From assembly GCA_015178975.1 (NCBI GenBank), contig WHVD01000110.1:186001-250000 (forward strand): a DNA stretch of 64,000 nt, given 5' to 3'. This document shows, in pieces, positions 10,788 to 22,500 of the stretch. The notes below the pieces were generated by a model. It saw only the letters and a list, made by a program, of their open reading frames with translations. It was not told the origin of the DNA and searched no databases. Each line of letters opens with the position of its first letter. Positions within the stretch are counted from its first letter, which is position 1. The translations under genes and the position numbers were made by a program. Origin of the DNA: Hysterangium stoloniferum (lineage: Eukaryota > Basidiomycota > Agaricomycetes > Hysterangiales > Hysterangiaceae).

Positions 10788-11748
10788 TGCTCAAGGGCTG
10801 TTGCTATTATGTAACGAAATCAAGGGCACATAGAGCAATGTCACGCTCACGTGACATTAATCGGTCACACTTTAAATTAATGGCACGAGAGAAAATTGTG
10901 ACTGTAACCATACTTACAGTGTGCTCTCCGCTGTTTCGTGATAGGCTTTCTTATTAGTTAAACAAGCATGTGATTTTCCCACCTTATACTAGTAGAATCA
11001 ATTTCATACAATAATGAAAACTGTTGTAAAAATAATTTTGAAGACAGCTAATAAACAAAGAAAAGAGCACACTGGACCTTGCAGGACAGAAGTACAAGAA
11101 TCCAAATATTACTAAGGCAAGTACGAGTATTTACCTTAGCAATAAAATCGGGAAAAATATATAAAGAAAAATAGGAAAACAAATGGACAGGAAAATAAAG
11201 TAAAACCAAGGTAAATCACTATCACTCACACCATACATCAATTCTGTTTTGCACTATCAGTACTTGTGAACTAAGTAAGAAAAATGCATCATACTACTCC
11301 AGCGCCGGGATTCAGTACATACGGTATAATTACCTGCGACCGAACCTATGGACTACGATTGAACTGTTTATTCGCCTCTCCCGTTCGGTTATCACAGACA
11401 AACTACCGCATAAAACTCTGTTTACTGTCACCGACATCCTGAAGACAATCTAGCTAGGCCTGTTGGCAAAGACTTTTTTCAATGGGAATAAGATGACTCT
11501 TAAATTATTTAGTTCTCATAAACAGGCAGACTAGGCTGACAATGCAAAGCCCTTGTGATATATGTCACATGCTCGGCGAAAACGCTTTTGACCGTAATAT
11601 ACAATTTACGTGATGAGTCGGGAGTCTGCAGAAATATGGTCGCGAAATGCATGAGAAACAAGCAGAAAAAACATTCGAGTAGTTATCAATGGAGCGCAAA
11701 AGGTAAGGAAAAGAGACGTCATTTCATGGCATTAGTTGCAGATTTAAT
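10788..11748. other. Intergenic, phosphatase promoter and DEF1-like 3' region
   Basis: Both neighbours lie on the minus strand, so the left 200-300 bases should hold the phosphatase promoter and the right end the 3' UTR of the DEF1-like gene. The sequence is AT-rich. No RNA gene or coding region is convincing; the ORF at 11555-11761 shows no family features. Confidence 0.4.
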
Positions 11749-14700
11749 TCACTGCCAATAGCCCCTTGGTTGGTAAGAGTAAAATTGACCTTGATCGCCA
11801 CTCTGGGGATAGGCCTGGCCTTGCTGTTGGCCCTGTTGTGGACCGCCTGCTCCACCACCAAACCTGCCTCCGGGATAGAATGACCCAGCACCACTGGCCT
11901 GCTGTTGTGCCTGTTGCACACTACCTCCACGGCTTTGTTGACCAGCTTGGACATTAATACCGACCCCACTCTTATCAGACGCGCCTCCGGGGGCACCATA
12001 AGGCTTGTATGATGTTTCTGGACTGGTTCCAGATCGTTGCTGGCCGCCTGGGCCACCTACACCCTGGCCCCCGCCAGCTCCTTGCTGAATACCAAGGAAA
12101 CTCTGTAAGCCTTGTACAGCCTGAGCGCCATACAACGGCTGCTGTTGTTGGTGATGCGGTGCGGATTTCTGGTAGTCAGCTGCGCTGAGATTCCCTGAAC
12201 CCTGGTGGTGCTGGTAGCCAGCGGTCGGGTCTTCAAACCCACCTTGACTGTGATATAGGTGGCTTTGAGAAGCGGAGGGATTATACGGCGCTGTGGCACC
12301 TGGTCCTTTGCCAGCCGGTGGAGGGGCGGAACCTGGTCCAACGGGAGCTTGATGGGGGTAGACAGGCGGGTACTTGGGTAGGTACGCTTGGCTATACGAC
12401 GGGTTGGGGTAAGTAGGGTAAGAGTTGGGTTGGAAATATGGAGGGTAGTAGTATGGCATTGGCGGATAGCCTTGTTGACCCTGCTGGCCAGCCGGTGGTT
12501 GTCCTGAGGATCCTGGAGGGCCTGTTGAAGCCTGGGATTGGCCAGCAGAGCCGAGACCCGAAGCAGGTTGGTTATTTTGTGGAAGGGGTAATCCAGGTTT
12601 GCTTGGTTCATCGTGACCCAGTCGATTCGAAAAGCCACTTTGTTGGGCATAATCATAGAATCCCTAATATAGTCAAACATCAGATTAATATTTGGGTATA
12701 AGCTTAATGATATACTGACGCGTTGTTGATCACCATAGCCATATTCACCCGGACCACCAGTACCAAAACCACCAAGATGGCCTGCACCCTGTCCACCTAA
12801 CCCTTGGGCATGACCGTGCGTGCCAGCACCCACGCTCAACGGCGAAAACGCACCATAGCCTTGATGCTCCGGTGGCGCACTCTGAGGAGGTGTAGAGGTG
12901 TGATAATACGATGAATCAGCCTGACGGAAGTAAGACGCAGCCGTCTGTGGACCAGTTGCATGCTGTGCCTGTTGTTGTTGTTGTTGTTGTTGAGGAGCAG
13001 GAGGGCCGTCGAAGTGTGCATGGATTCCGTGTTGCTGTTGCGAATACGATTGTTGAGCCTGTTGTTGCTGATGTTGTTGTTGTTGCTGCGCGAGCTGCTG
13101 TTGCTGTTGCTGATGCGTTAAAGCTGGTGGAGGGGGGTGAGAGAAGGCGGCCACAGAAGCTGCATTCTGTGAAGCTGACTGTGTTGTCTGTTGAGAAGCC
13201 TGGACGTGGGTTTGTTGGACAGAAGAGGATGGCGATGTTTGCGAAGGCTGCTGTTGAAAGAACGGTGTGGTCTGAGGGTGACTTGAAACTGGCACTGCGG
13301 GAGATGGTGCCTCTTGTGGCTGAGTTTGCACAGCGGCTTGCGATTGTTGAGGTTGCGAGGGTATTGACTGGGCCTCAGAAGCAGGCTGTTCTGGTTCGCT
13401 CTTGAAAGGTCTGACCCAAGGCATTAATATAATTAGGATATAACATGGAAAGCAACTGATCAGGTAGCGTACCCATCAAGCGTATCATCGCCGCCAATGC
13501 TAAGGCTTCCGAATTGCATACCTAATCTCTCACCTGATACTCCGATATTACCGGCAAAAGCAGGGATAACAACGGCTTGGTCGCTCTTAGGATACCGGGC
13601 ACTGGCCCTATGGATGCTAACAGGACGAGTATTCGCGACCGAAGGGGTTGAGGGCTTCGATGTAGGTGCTGTCGAAGTGGCGACACTAGGCGTAGTGGTA
13701 GTCGACGCTAGAGATGCAAGAGAAGGCGTAGCAACCTGCGGTGATGACGCCGATGTGGTCTCATCTGGTTGGGTTTGGCTCCAATTCGAACATTGCGTCA
13801 CAACTTCAGGCCGTGTTCCGGTAAACGCCTTGGACTCCCAAGTTTCGTTTGCAGTAGCAGTAGCCGGAGGCACCGACTCGGTCGTAATCCAGCCGTCGTT
13901 CGTTGAGATTTGAGTTTCTATCAATTGAGTTGGTGGCGGTACGGCAACAGGCGGTTCATCATCCCATGTCGGTGGTTCAACTGTTGTTGGTTCCTCCCAT
14001 TCTGGTTCTGGCTGGAGTTGAGGCGTCTGCTCCGTCACTGTTGGATCTGATTCCACAGTCGCGGCAGCTGGAATAGGGACTGGCGGTTGTACTGGCGGTG
14101 CATAAGGAGCGACTGGTTTTGGTTTGTCTTGAACACTGGAAGAAATTGAAGATATCTCAGATTGCTGGGGAACAGTTTAACTCACCGAGCTATTTGTGCC
14201 CAAGACATTTTTGCGCCTGCAGGAATTTTGGATGTTTTCAATGATACGCTTCCAACTGAAATCTTAGTGCCTGAAGAGCCATTCTGGACTGGCGCGGTAG
14301 TTGAGGTGGTAGCCTGTCCAGGGGCTGACACGGCCACAGCGGGGGGACCGCCTAAAGATAGTGCTGGGACTGCCTCGCCGGGTACAGCTTTGCCTTCAAT
14401 TACATCTTCGGGAATATCATTCGGAGTCTCAGAGGGTTCACCGGCGCCTGTACCAGAGCCATTTGTCAAACTAGTGCTCCCCGCCCGTTCTTTTGTAATT
14501 GTAGTGGGCTCAGCCGGGTGTGCATTAGCGCCGTTCACAGCAGACGCAGTACTTGCGCTATCTCGCTGATGATGTAACCCATGGGTAACACGAGATGCGC
14601 CTCTACCGCCACCACCTCGGCCGCGCCCCCCGCGCCCACCACGCCCACCTCGAGAATCACTGGGTCGATCACGGTCACCACGAGGTACATGGGAAGGGAC

Positions 14701-15079
14701 AGATTGAGAAGGTTGTGTATTCTTTTTCTCCTTTTTACGGGAGACAGAACCCCATTGTTCAGCGTGACCTGTGGTTGTTGACAACCTTCAGAGAAAACGC
14801 CACAGCAAAAGAAAACAACTTGTACTGACCCTCACTGATTCGAGCAACAGCAAGTTCGACATCCCCAGATGTCTCAACGAGGACAGACTGCAAGTCTAAA
14901 TAGAAAAGAAAGTGCAAATTGGAACTTTGAACCACATGCGGGTGGGGAAAAATACCTTCGTAGGACCAGTTAGGAAACAATTCTTGGAGTTTTGCGACTT
15001 TGTCTTTTAGCTTATCATTCAAGGGAGTATCTGTGGATTCTGCAGGACGGCGGGGAGCGTAGGACTTGTATGAAGACAT
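11749..15079 (-). CDS. DEF1: CUE-domain, Gln-rich protein, DEF1-like
   Basis: Six exons (15079-14956, 14895-14830, 14768-14186, 14135-13473, 13410-12720, 12663-11749) join in frame to 1013 residues. The N-terminus (about 20-63) forms a CUE ubiquitin-binding domain, with KVAKLQELFPNWSYE followed by VLVETSGDVELAVARI; the first intron lies inside it. Then come an RGG/RGRGGGGR-type basic patch, Ser/Thr/Pro-rich stretches, a polyglutamine region and a Tyr/Pro/Gly-rich C-terminus. This layout fits yeast Def1, which recruits ubiquitin ligase to stalled RNA polymerase II. Low-complexity sequence gives little alignment power, so orthology rests on the CUE domain and overall layout. Confidence 0.75.
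12966..13120. repeat. CAG/CAA trinucleotide tracts encoding polyglutamine
   Basis: Two main runs of TTG/CTG on the plus strand, about 12969-12993 and 13058-13110, encode glutamine blocks of the DEF1-like protein. CAG and CAA codons are mixed, which tends to limit slippage. Confidence 0.85.
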
Positions 15080-16014
15080 GGCACGCGGCGTAGGTAGCGG
15101 GAGGAGGCTAGTTTTATCGTGTCCACACTCACCCACAACCCCAAGTTTGTCGCCTCGTGTCCATGCCCTTGTCAGTGTCATCACCGCCTTGAGCCAACAA
15201 TGATTCTTGACTTTTCTCCTTCAGCCCTCATCTTGCCATTGATATGGTAAAGGAGGTCTAATAATTCTGGCAGCTTTGCAAGTCACGAAACGTTGCTTAG
15301 TTTTACTAATTAGGACTGGTTTGAAGTCATGGATGAGCTCTTTCCTGTCAGTTGGCATTCTCGTTTATTGAGGCTCATACACAGTCAAGTTGTATATACA
15401 AAAGGAGAACGTCACAAACGAACAACCTGAGAAAATAGCCCAGAAAGCAACTTTGAGATGTGATTAGACAACTCCGGAACATCGAAATCGCCATGGAAGC
15501 CAACAAGTCCAAGGAATAATTTACCCCTTCTTCACTTCATCTGAGAGACATTCGTCTCAAGAGATCTCCATGAGCTTTCATTCCTGAAGCTGCGTGCTGA
15601 TTTAAGACTTTGGAAAGCAATCATGTAATAATTCCCCGAAAGTCTATTGCATTGCATCCATCGCCTGGAGAGTCCAGTCCATTAAAACCGGGATGAAGAA
15701 AGCTGAAGGAAGTTAGACATAAAAACGGGTCCCATCGACCCTCTCCAGCACAACGCAACGTGATATTTGGGCTAGCACGAGAAAACACAGCGTGGCTTAA
15801 GGGTAGCATTTACCAAATACGCGAGTAGTAGGCCTAACTAACATGTTGACACCAGCGTTCTAACCAAGCAAATAACTCCGATGGGTTGCTTGTAGGCTGT
15901 ATAGACAAACGACAGACGGTGTCGAACTTAGAAACGTCGAGCTTAGAAACGATAAACAGACCCAAGAAGGCAATGTTGAGCGGAGTTTCAAACTCGTGTT
16001 ATGTCTTGTCGACG
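15080..16014. promoter_or_regulatory. Divergent promoter region, DEF1-like / TAF8
   Basis: The interval separates two genes read away from each other, so it must contain both promoters. No TATA box stands out. The minus ORF at 15621-15809 overlaps nothing recognisable. Confidence 0.45.
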
Positions 16015-17960
16015 ATGTCCTCTTCGATGAGTAGCATCATCGAGACACAAGTCCTACATACGACTACTACACGAACACTTCACGCGCATAACTTCTCCAA
16101 ATCCTCTACTCAGGCCACCCATACCCTCACTGATGTGTTATCGCGGTACTTTACACTACTGACGGAAACATGTGCACGATATGCCCAACACGCCGGGCGA
16201 ACGGGTGTGACGATACGCGATGCGCTCGCGGCGCTGAACGAAGTAGGAGTAGAAGTTGATGAGCTCCGAGAATATGTGGAGGGTGAGGCATTAGAATTGG
16301 TTCGATATACTGGACAGACTGCGAAGCGGGCGAATGAACTACTGGAGATAAGACGTGAGTGTGACGACACACATGTGGCCTTACTATACATCTAAGCTGT
16401 ACCCTGCCTGTTTAGATGCGTTTTCTGAAGGCGTTAAACTTGACCATTCCGATGCTCTCTGTTTGGAGTATGCACCCTTACCGTCAGACTATTCCACCAG
16501 CGATGGGGAGGACACAGACGCTGATGTTGACTCGGTCATGGCCCTCAACACAGAGTCCGAATATTCTCGTACAAAAGGAGTGGAAATTGCATTGGATCCA
16601 TTGCGTACATTGGACTCCTCATACGCAGATATCTTAACGCCACCGACTTCGCCACGTTTGCCACCATCACCCATCTCACCCCCTCATACTCGTAAACGAC
16701 TGAGATCGTCCAATTGGAAACCTCCAGACCATGTTCCCGACTTCTTACCTCCTTTCCCTGGACATGCTTTGTCACCTCAAGTGTCGCCACAGCTAGAAAC
16801 TGCATCGTTGATTGGTGGCTCGGGAGCTCATATTGAACAACCAGTTTCTAACATGTCAATGTCTACAGCTGTCGCTCCAACATCTACAGAGGCAATATTA
16901 GAGAAACCATCCATTCCGGGTCCACAGCGGCTATCGGAGCATGTGAGGTCGCTGTCCCCGGCACTGCCAGCATCATCATCCAACATTTCCTCTTATCATA
17001 CTGCGATTCCCTACGAGCATTCATCACTCTCGTCTATTCCAGAGTGGCATTTGCCTAAAATTCCTGTTTCGACTTCCCCCCTTACATCTCCGTCGACACT
17101 TCCTGCACTTTTATCATCTCATTCGTATTTACAATCTTCATCTCTATCAGCTCCCTCACTTCTACCGCCGAATCCTCTTCGCCACGGTCTTGCTATGATG
17201 TTGCTCGGACTTTCATCACGTGCTTATTCACCTGCAGCCACGCTGTTCGCTTCTGGCAATACCAATACATGTGCCCCGGTCCCACGTCGAGTTGCACCAG
17301 TCCCTACACATGCTGTACCCTTAGATAAACATGGTAAGACGAGCTTTCACATCAATGCAGGGAAAGGCGCCTTGCCGGTTGCTCCTCTTGACTGGCATGC
17401 ACGCAGCGCAGGCGGGCCAGTCGCATTTGTGGAACCTACGTCGATGCAGGGAAGTAGAGTTCCGATATTAGCAAGGACCATACTTTCGGTATGCGTACAT
17501 TATTACATTTGGGCTATGTGATTTATTAAAAGCCACTCTACTTTAGGCCCCTGTACTAGGAAGAACAACCCGTATATTACCACCCCCACCGTTAGAGCGT
17601 AATGATCAGAAACTCCTATATGGACCTCCTATACCTGCGCCATGGAATTTGAACGGAAATGTGGGAGAGGGCAAAGGGCAGAAGGGTGGCAAAGATAAAG
17701 ACAAGAATGAAGAGGAAGAGGACGAGGCTGATCGAGTTCTGGCTGATGCACATCTTTTCGCGACCTGGGATTACGACACAAAGGACTTCAGGGCTATTTC
17801 AACGTCGGGGAGGCGAGCGAGTAAATTTGTGACTGGATTTGGGGGTGGAAATGGGATGATGCCGCCGTCAATAAAAAGGAAGCGGAGCGAGAGCACATTG
17901 TCAGGACGTCGAGGCAGTGAGGCAGGATCAGTAACGTCGAGGATAAAGACGGAAAGATGA
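16015..17960 (+). CDS. TAF8: TFIID subunit TAF8
   Basis: Three exons (16015-16354, 16416-17488, 17547-17960) give 608 residues. The N-terminus holds a histone-fold 'bromodomain-associated' domain (about 30-85), from LTDVLSRYFTLLTETCARYA to the conserved ALNEVGVEVDELREY. A second TAF8 hallmark follows at about 190-210, PPDHVPDFLPPFPGHA. The rest is Ser/Pro-rich, with a basic tail. TAF8 pairs with TAF10 through the histone fold and helps bring TAF2 into TFIID in the nucleus. The start is uncertain: an in-frame ATG lies upstream at 15973, but conservation begins after 16015. Confidence 0.85.
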
Positions 17961-18390
17961 AGCTGAAGTGTTCCGGGGTCAAGTTACAGAGTCCCTGATT
18001 GGGCTTTACTGGTTGTAGAGTCGAGTGAGAGTCTTCTGCTGCGCTAGGCTCGACAAATTATTGTAGCAGTTGTAATACGACTCAATTGCCGATAGTAATC
18101 GGGGTTTGAAATTCGTGGGAACATCGATCCATTAGATGCTTAGACAATTTTTTCCCTGCCACTTACCCTCACTCGCCGACCTGTACTTCTCCCTTCTATC
18201 CTCGGTATGTCCTCCTTTCTCTTTTTTTTTTTGGAATAAATGTGCTAAACACCTTAATGCGGTCGTCTTTCAGGCGTGGTAACCCCCCTTTCTCATGCAC
18301 TTCTAATACCCCTTGAACTCACATAAAGTGCTGGATAGATCACCGTTCTCTCATCTTTCTTCAACTTCATATTTGTTTAAACTAGACATC
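17961..18390. promoter_or_regulatory. TAF8 3' region and eIF5A promoter
   Basis: The interval holds the TAF8 3' UTR and the eIF5A promoter. The stretch before the eIF5A start is pyrimidine-rich, with a T run near 18222-18232 and CT-rich sequence at 18340-18390. This is common upstream of strongly expressed fungal genes. Confidence 0.5.
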
Positions 18391-19233
18391 ATGAGTGACG
18401 ATGAACAGCACAATCAGACCTTTGAGCAAACCGGTTCCGGGGCTTCGCTCACCTTTCCCATGCAGGTCTGTCCTTTTTTAACTGCGGAGGTTTTCATCTC
18501 CCAGGTTTGGCTGTATGCACTAGTCGTTTCTAATCAATGGTTTTTGCCGTTTTGTAGTGCTCTGCCCTTCGCAAAAAGTTCGTAGATTGTCTGTTTCCTC
18601 ACGTTCAACCATCGACAATATTTTCACAGCGGACACGTCGTCATTAAGGGAAGGCCCTGCAAAATTGTCGACATGTCTACCTCCAAGACCGGTAAGCACG
18701 GTCACGCCAAGGTCCACCTCGTCGCCATCGATGTGAGTGGTTTAATCTGCTTTGGCAAATTGTCTGGCTAAATTTTCCAAGATTTTCACCGGAAAAAAAA
18801 TGGTTGGTGACTTATTTGATGTTGTCTCTTTGCATTTTGCTAATTGATTCCGTTAATAGGAGGATATCAGTCCTTCTACCCATAACATGGATGTTCCCAA
18901 TGTTTCCCGTAACGAATTCACTCTCGTGAGTCATCTCGATAACCATCTAGGCAATGATCATTTGTAATGCCGACTGTCCAGGTTAACATTGATGATGGGT
19001 ACTTGAATCTCATGACCTCTGATGGCACTTCCAAAGACGATGTCAAGGTTCCCGAGGGTGATCTTGGCAAACAGATCCAAACCGAGTTCGACGAGGGCAA
19101 GGACCTACTCGTCACCATCATTAGTGCCATGGGTGAAGAGCAGGCCATCTCGTAAGCATCCCACCTACTTTTCCGTTATCTTATCAGTTGACATTTCAAC
19201 AATAGTGCCAAGGAAGCTCCGAAGGGAAGTTAA
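18391..19233 (+). CDS. TIF51: Translation factor eIF5A
   Basis: Seven exons (18391-18465, 18558-18577, 18630-18732, 18782-18802, 18860-18925, 18982-19151, 19206-19233) encode 160 residues, the normal family length. The hypusine loop is present as [11 protein letters not shown], with the modified Lys in TGKHG. The C-terminal OB fold starts near [10 protein letters not shown]. eIF5A binds the ribosomal E site, relieves stalling at poly-proline and related motifs, and aids termination; hypusination by deoxyhypusine synthase and hydroxylase is essential. Exons 2 and 4 are only 20 and 21 nt, so automatic gene finders may miss them, yet both are needed for conserved residues (CSALRKN and IFTGKKM). 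Confidence 0.96.
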
Positions 19234-19575
19234 GAGGTCCTATGTGCCTCCTGATCGTCTTTTTTCTTTTTGGCTTCTGCTCGTCCCTCACTCTCTATTG
19301 ACCATACATTTTACATCTTCCTGCTGTTATCTCCCTAGTGTGTTGTTCTATACAACTTGACATGATATGAAGTTCAGCTTTCGTCGTAGTTACTAAGCCA
19401 GTATCCTCCTCCCTCCCACTCCCTTTCAATCGAGCGTGGTTTTGATGTTATCGGAAGTCATGTTACAATCATACAACTGATGTTTGTCATCATTGATTTG
19501 TGTGTGATGTGTGACTGTAACGCCAAAATTATATAACGGAAAAAGTTATCAGTGACTTCAGCTATAGCTTCAAGG
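19234..19575. promoter_or_regulatory. eIF5A 3' UTR and MDN1 promoter
   Basis: A 342-bp spacer between two plus-strand genes. It starts with pyrimidine-rich 3' UTR sequence. No further element was recognised. Confidence 0.4.
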
Positions 19576-22500
19576 ATGGCTACAGCAGGCATGCAGGTTC
19601 AATCGATACAAGACCCGCTATGCATGGACCTCTACCGTCAGTGGGATGTTTTGGGGCCACAAATTGCTGGCCTATCTCAGTCTCGTCCCACCTCTCCAGA
19701 ACTCCTGGTTGAGGTTCTCACTCAATTATTGCATGACCCTAGATATACTCTACTCATTGCCTCAAAATTCCGACCCATTCTGTTTTTGCTTTGTGTGAGA
19801 TGGTTGGACCAAAATGGTGACGAGGCTGCTAAACTTGCTGCATTGGCCTCATTGATACACGCACACGAAGAGCTATTCCCGTGGGTGCATATTTGGTTTA
19901 GCCTTAAGAGATTGCTAATTAATGCGTAGAATATTGTCTGCATTCATTCGTAAATTCGATTTTGCCCTGGATTTCCTATCACATGTTTCAATGAACATGT
20001 CTCAGCTTTGTACTCGCCTTCTGGCGTATTATCGCATACTATTTGCTTGCCCACATGCGCCAGACCTCTTTAATTGGACATCCGCCTCCCTATCCCACCT
20101 ATTATCAACCTCTGAACTTGCTAATGGAGCTCGACTACTAGCTGTGCACTGTCACGCCATACAAACACGAATGTCGGAAGCCCAACGTGACGACCTCCTG
20201 GAAAAGACTTGCGGCCCGATTGGGAAGGTCGACGCGGTCATTGAGAGTGGAATTTCGTTAGAGAATAAACAAGAGTACATGGACGGATGGCTTCTCCCAT
20301 TGCTTGAAGCGGTACGAGTCCACCAGTTGAGAGAAAACATTGTGAAAGAGCAAGAGTTTTATTTCACTCCTAACGCTCGCCTTGCATTGGATAAACTAAC
20401 GTGGGCACTCTTGTTTTCATTCTCGAATGTGGCGCATACTAATTGTCCCGACATTCCCAGGCCCCGTGTTGCCGACATTCATGGCATTATGCTGCTAAAG
20501 GAACCAAGCCCCGTGCAACCAATTTCGAGACTCGTATCAACACCTAATGTCATAGATACACTCCGCGCACTCGCTCTTCGCATCTCACTACGCCTCCCTA
20601 CGTTGATGTCCTCGCCGCCGTCTAGTGGCAAGTCCGTCCTTCTTGAACACCTGGCATCCTCGTTACACCCGTCCTCTGTAAATCATATTGTAATACTCCA
20701 CCTCTCGGATACATCTTTGGATGCCAGATCCCTTCTCGGCTCCTACATTTCTTCGAAAAGGAACCCTGGCACCTTTGAATGGCACGAAGGCGTTGTAGTC
20801 AGAGCAATGCGGCGCGGACTTTGGCTAGTCTTGAAAGATGTCGATCGTGCCAGCTCGGAAGTTCTCGGAACTCTTCTTCCTCTCATCGATAGTCTCACAA
20901 TGCCCAAACAGATCGGTTCACCCGCTGGTCTTGATATTCCAGGGCGCGACAGTGTTCAGGCTGCGGAATCTTTCATGGTGTTTGCAACACGTTCCGTCGC
21001 ACCTCATAATGATGGGACATTTCCTGCAGCGACATTCTTGGGTCATAACAAATATTCTCAAATATATGTTCCGGGTCCAACGCAAGATGAACTTGCCACT
21101 ATTATTGATAGCAAATTCCCCTTGCTAAAAAAACGTGGTGCTCGTGCATTAATACGGGCATGGATGGATGCACGAACTCTGGAATCGACCGCCGGAGTTA
21201 GAGATTTTGGCATCCGCGAACTAGAGACCTGGTGTAGACGTGTATGTAGCTTATTACCCCCAGACTCGCATGTGAACACGGATACGGAAGCTGGCGGGGA
21301 AGCATCTCTAATGACACTCTACCCTCACGTTGGTCTTCGAGAAGAAATGTATGTCCAGGCGCGTGATATATTTTTTGGCGCTGGAGCATTCTCAGAGTCT
21401 GCGAGAGCGCATGTTGCTGCGGTTAGGCGTATCTTCGCAGAGCATTTGTGTTTGGATCTTGAACGGGCCCAATGGCTATTAGAGAATCGATCGCCTCAAT
21501 TGCAGATTGAACGGGATGGCGATAGTTGTACAGTTGGCTTACGGATTGGCAGGAATTACCTTCCGGCTGCAAAAGTAAAGGCGGAGCTTTTAGATGCGTC
21601 TCGACGCCCTTTTTTCATGCACAGACCTGCGCGTCTTGTCACGGAGTGTATCAGCTCTTGCATTTCACTCTCCGAGCCTGTCCTTCTTGTAGGTGAAACG
21701 GGTACTGGCAAGACTACCCTCGTGTCTTACATAGCCTCCCTGCTGAATAGACCGATTGTGTCGCTCAACTTGAGTCACCAGACCGAAGGGTCTGATCTCC
21801 TTGGGGGCTTCAAGCCAATCGACACCCGTATTCCTGCAGGTGAATTGCTGAGTCGGTTCCTAGATTTATTTGGCCGCACTTTCAGTCGAAGGAAGAACAG
21901 CAAATTTGAAGATGCGGTGAGGAAGACCGTCAATGAAGCCAAGTGGAAACGATTAGTGGAATTGTGGAGGGAATGTATGCGATTGGCTGTGGACAAGATC
22001 AGCTCAAGGGGGCTCAGTGATCGTCATCATGACAAGATGGAGTATGTGTACCACTTATTTTCAGATAAAGTCCTCACACTTTTTCATTAGCCTGTCCAGG
22101 GAGGAGCATGGGTTAACTATTGACACCCCGCGCAAACGACGGAAAGTTGAGCATGGTGAAACACATGTCCAGGAGATAGAATGGACCGAGTTTGCTCGAG
22201 ACGTCGATGTTTTTGACATTCAACACGTGCGTGGCCAAGGGAACTTTGCATTCGGCTTCGTGGAAGGACCGCTTGTTCGCGCATTACGGAATGGCCATTG
22301 GTGAACATACTGCTAGACTATTCATTATCTTATCTAATCTAATCCAATTATAGGGTGCTGCTGGATGAAATCAATTTGGCTAGTCCGGAGACACTCGAAT
22401 GCATATCTAGTATCTTACAGGGCCCTACTGCGTCTGTAGTTCTTACAGAGCAGGGTTCGTTCTCCCCCGTACCACGTCATCCTGACTTTCGCCTCTTTGC

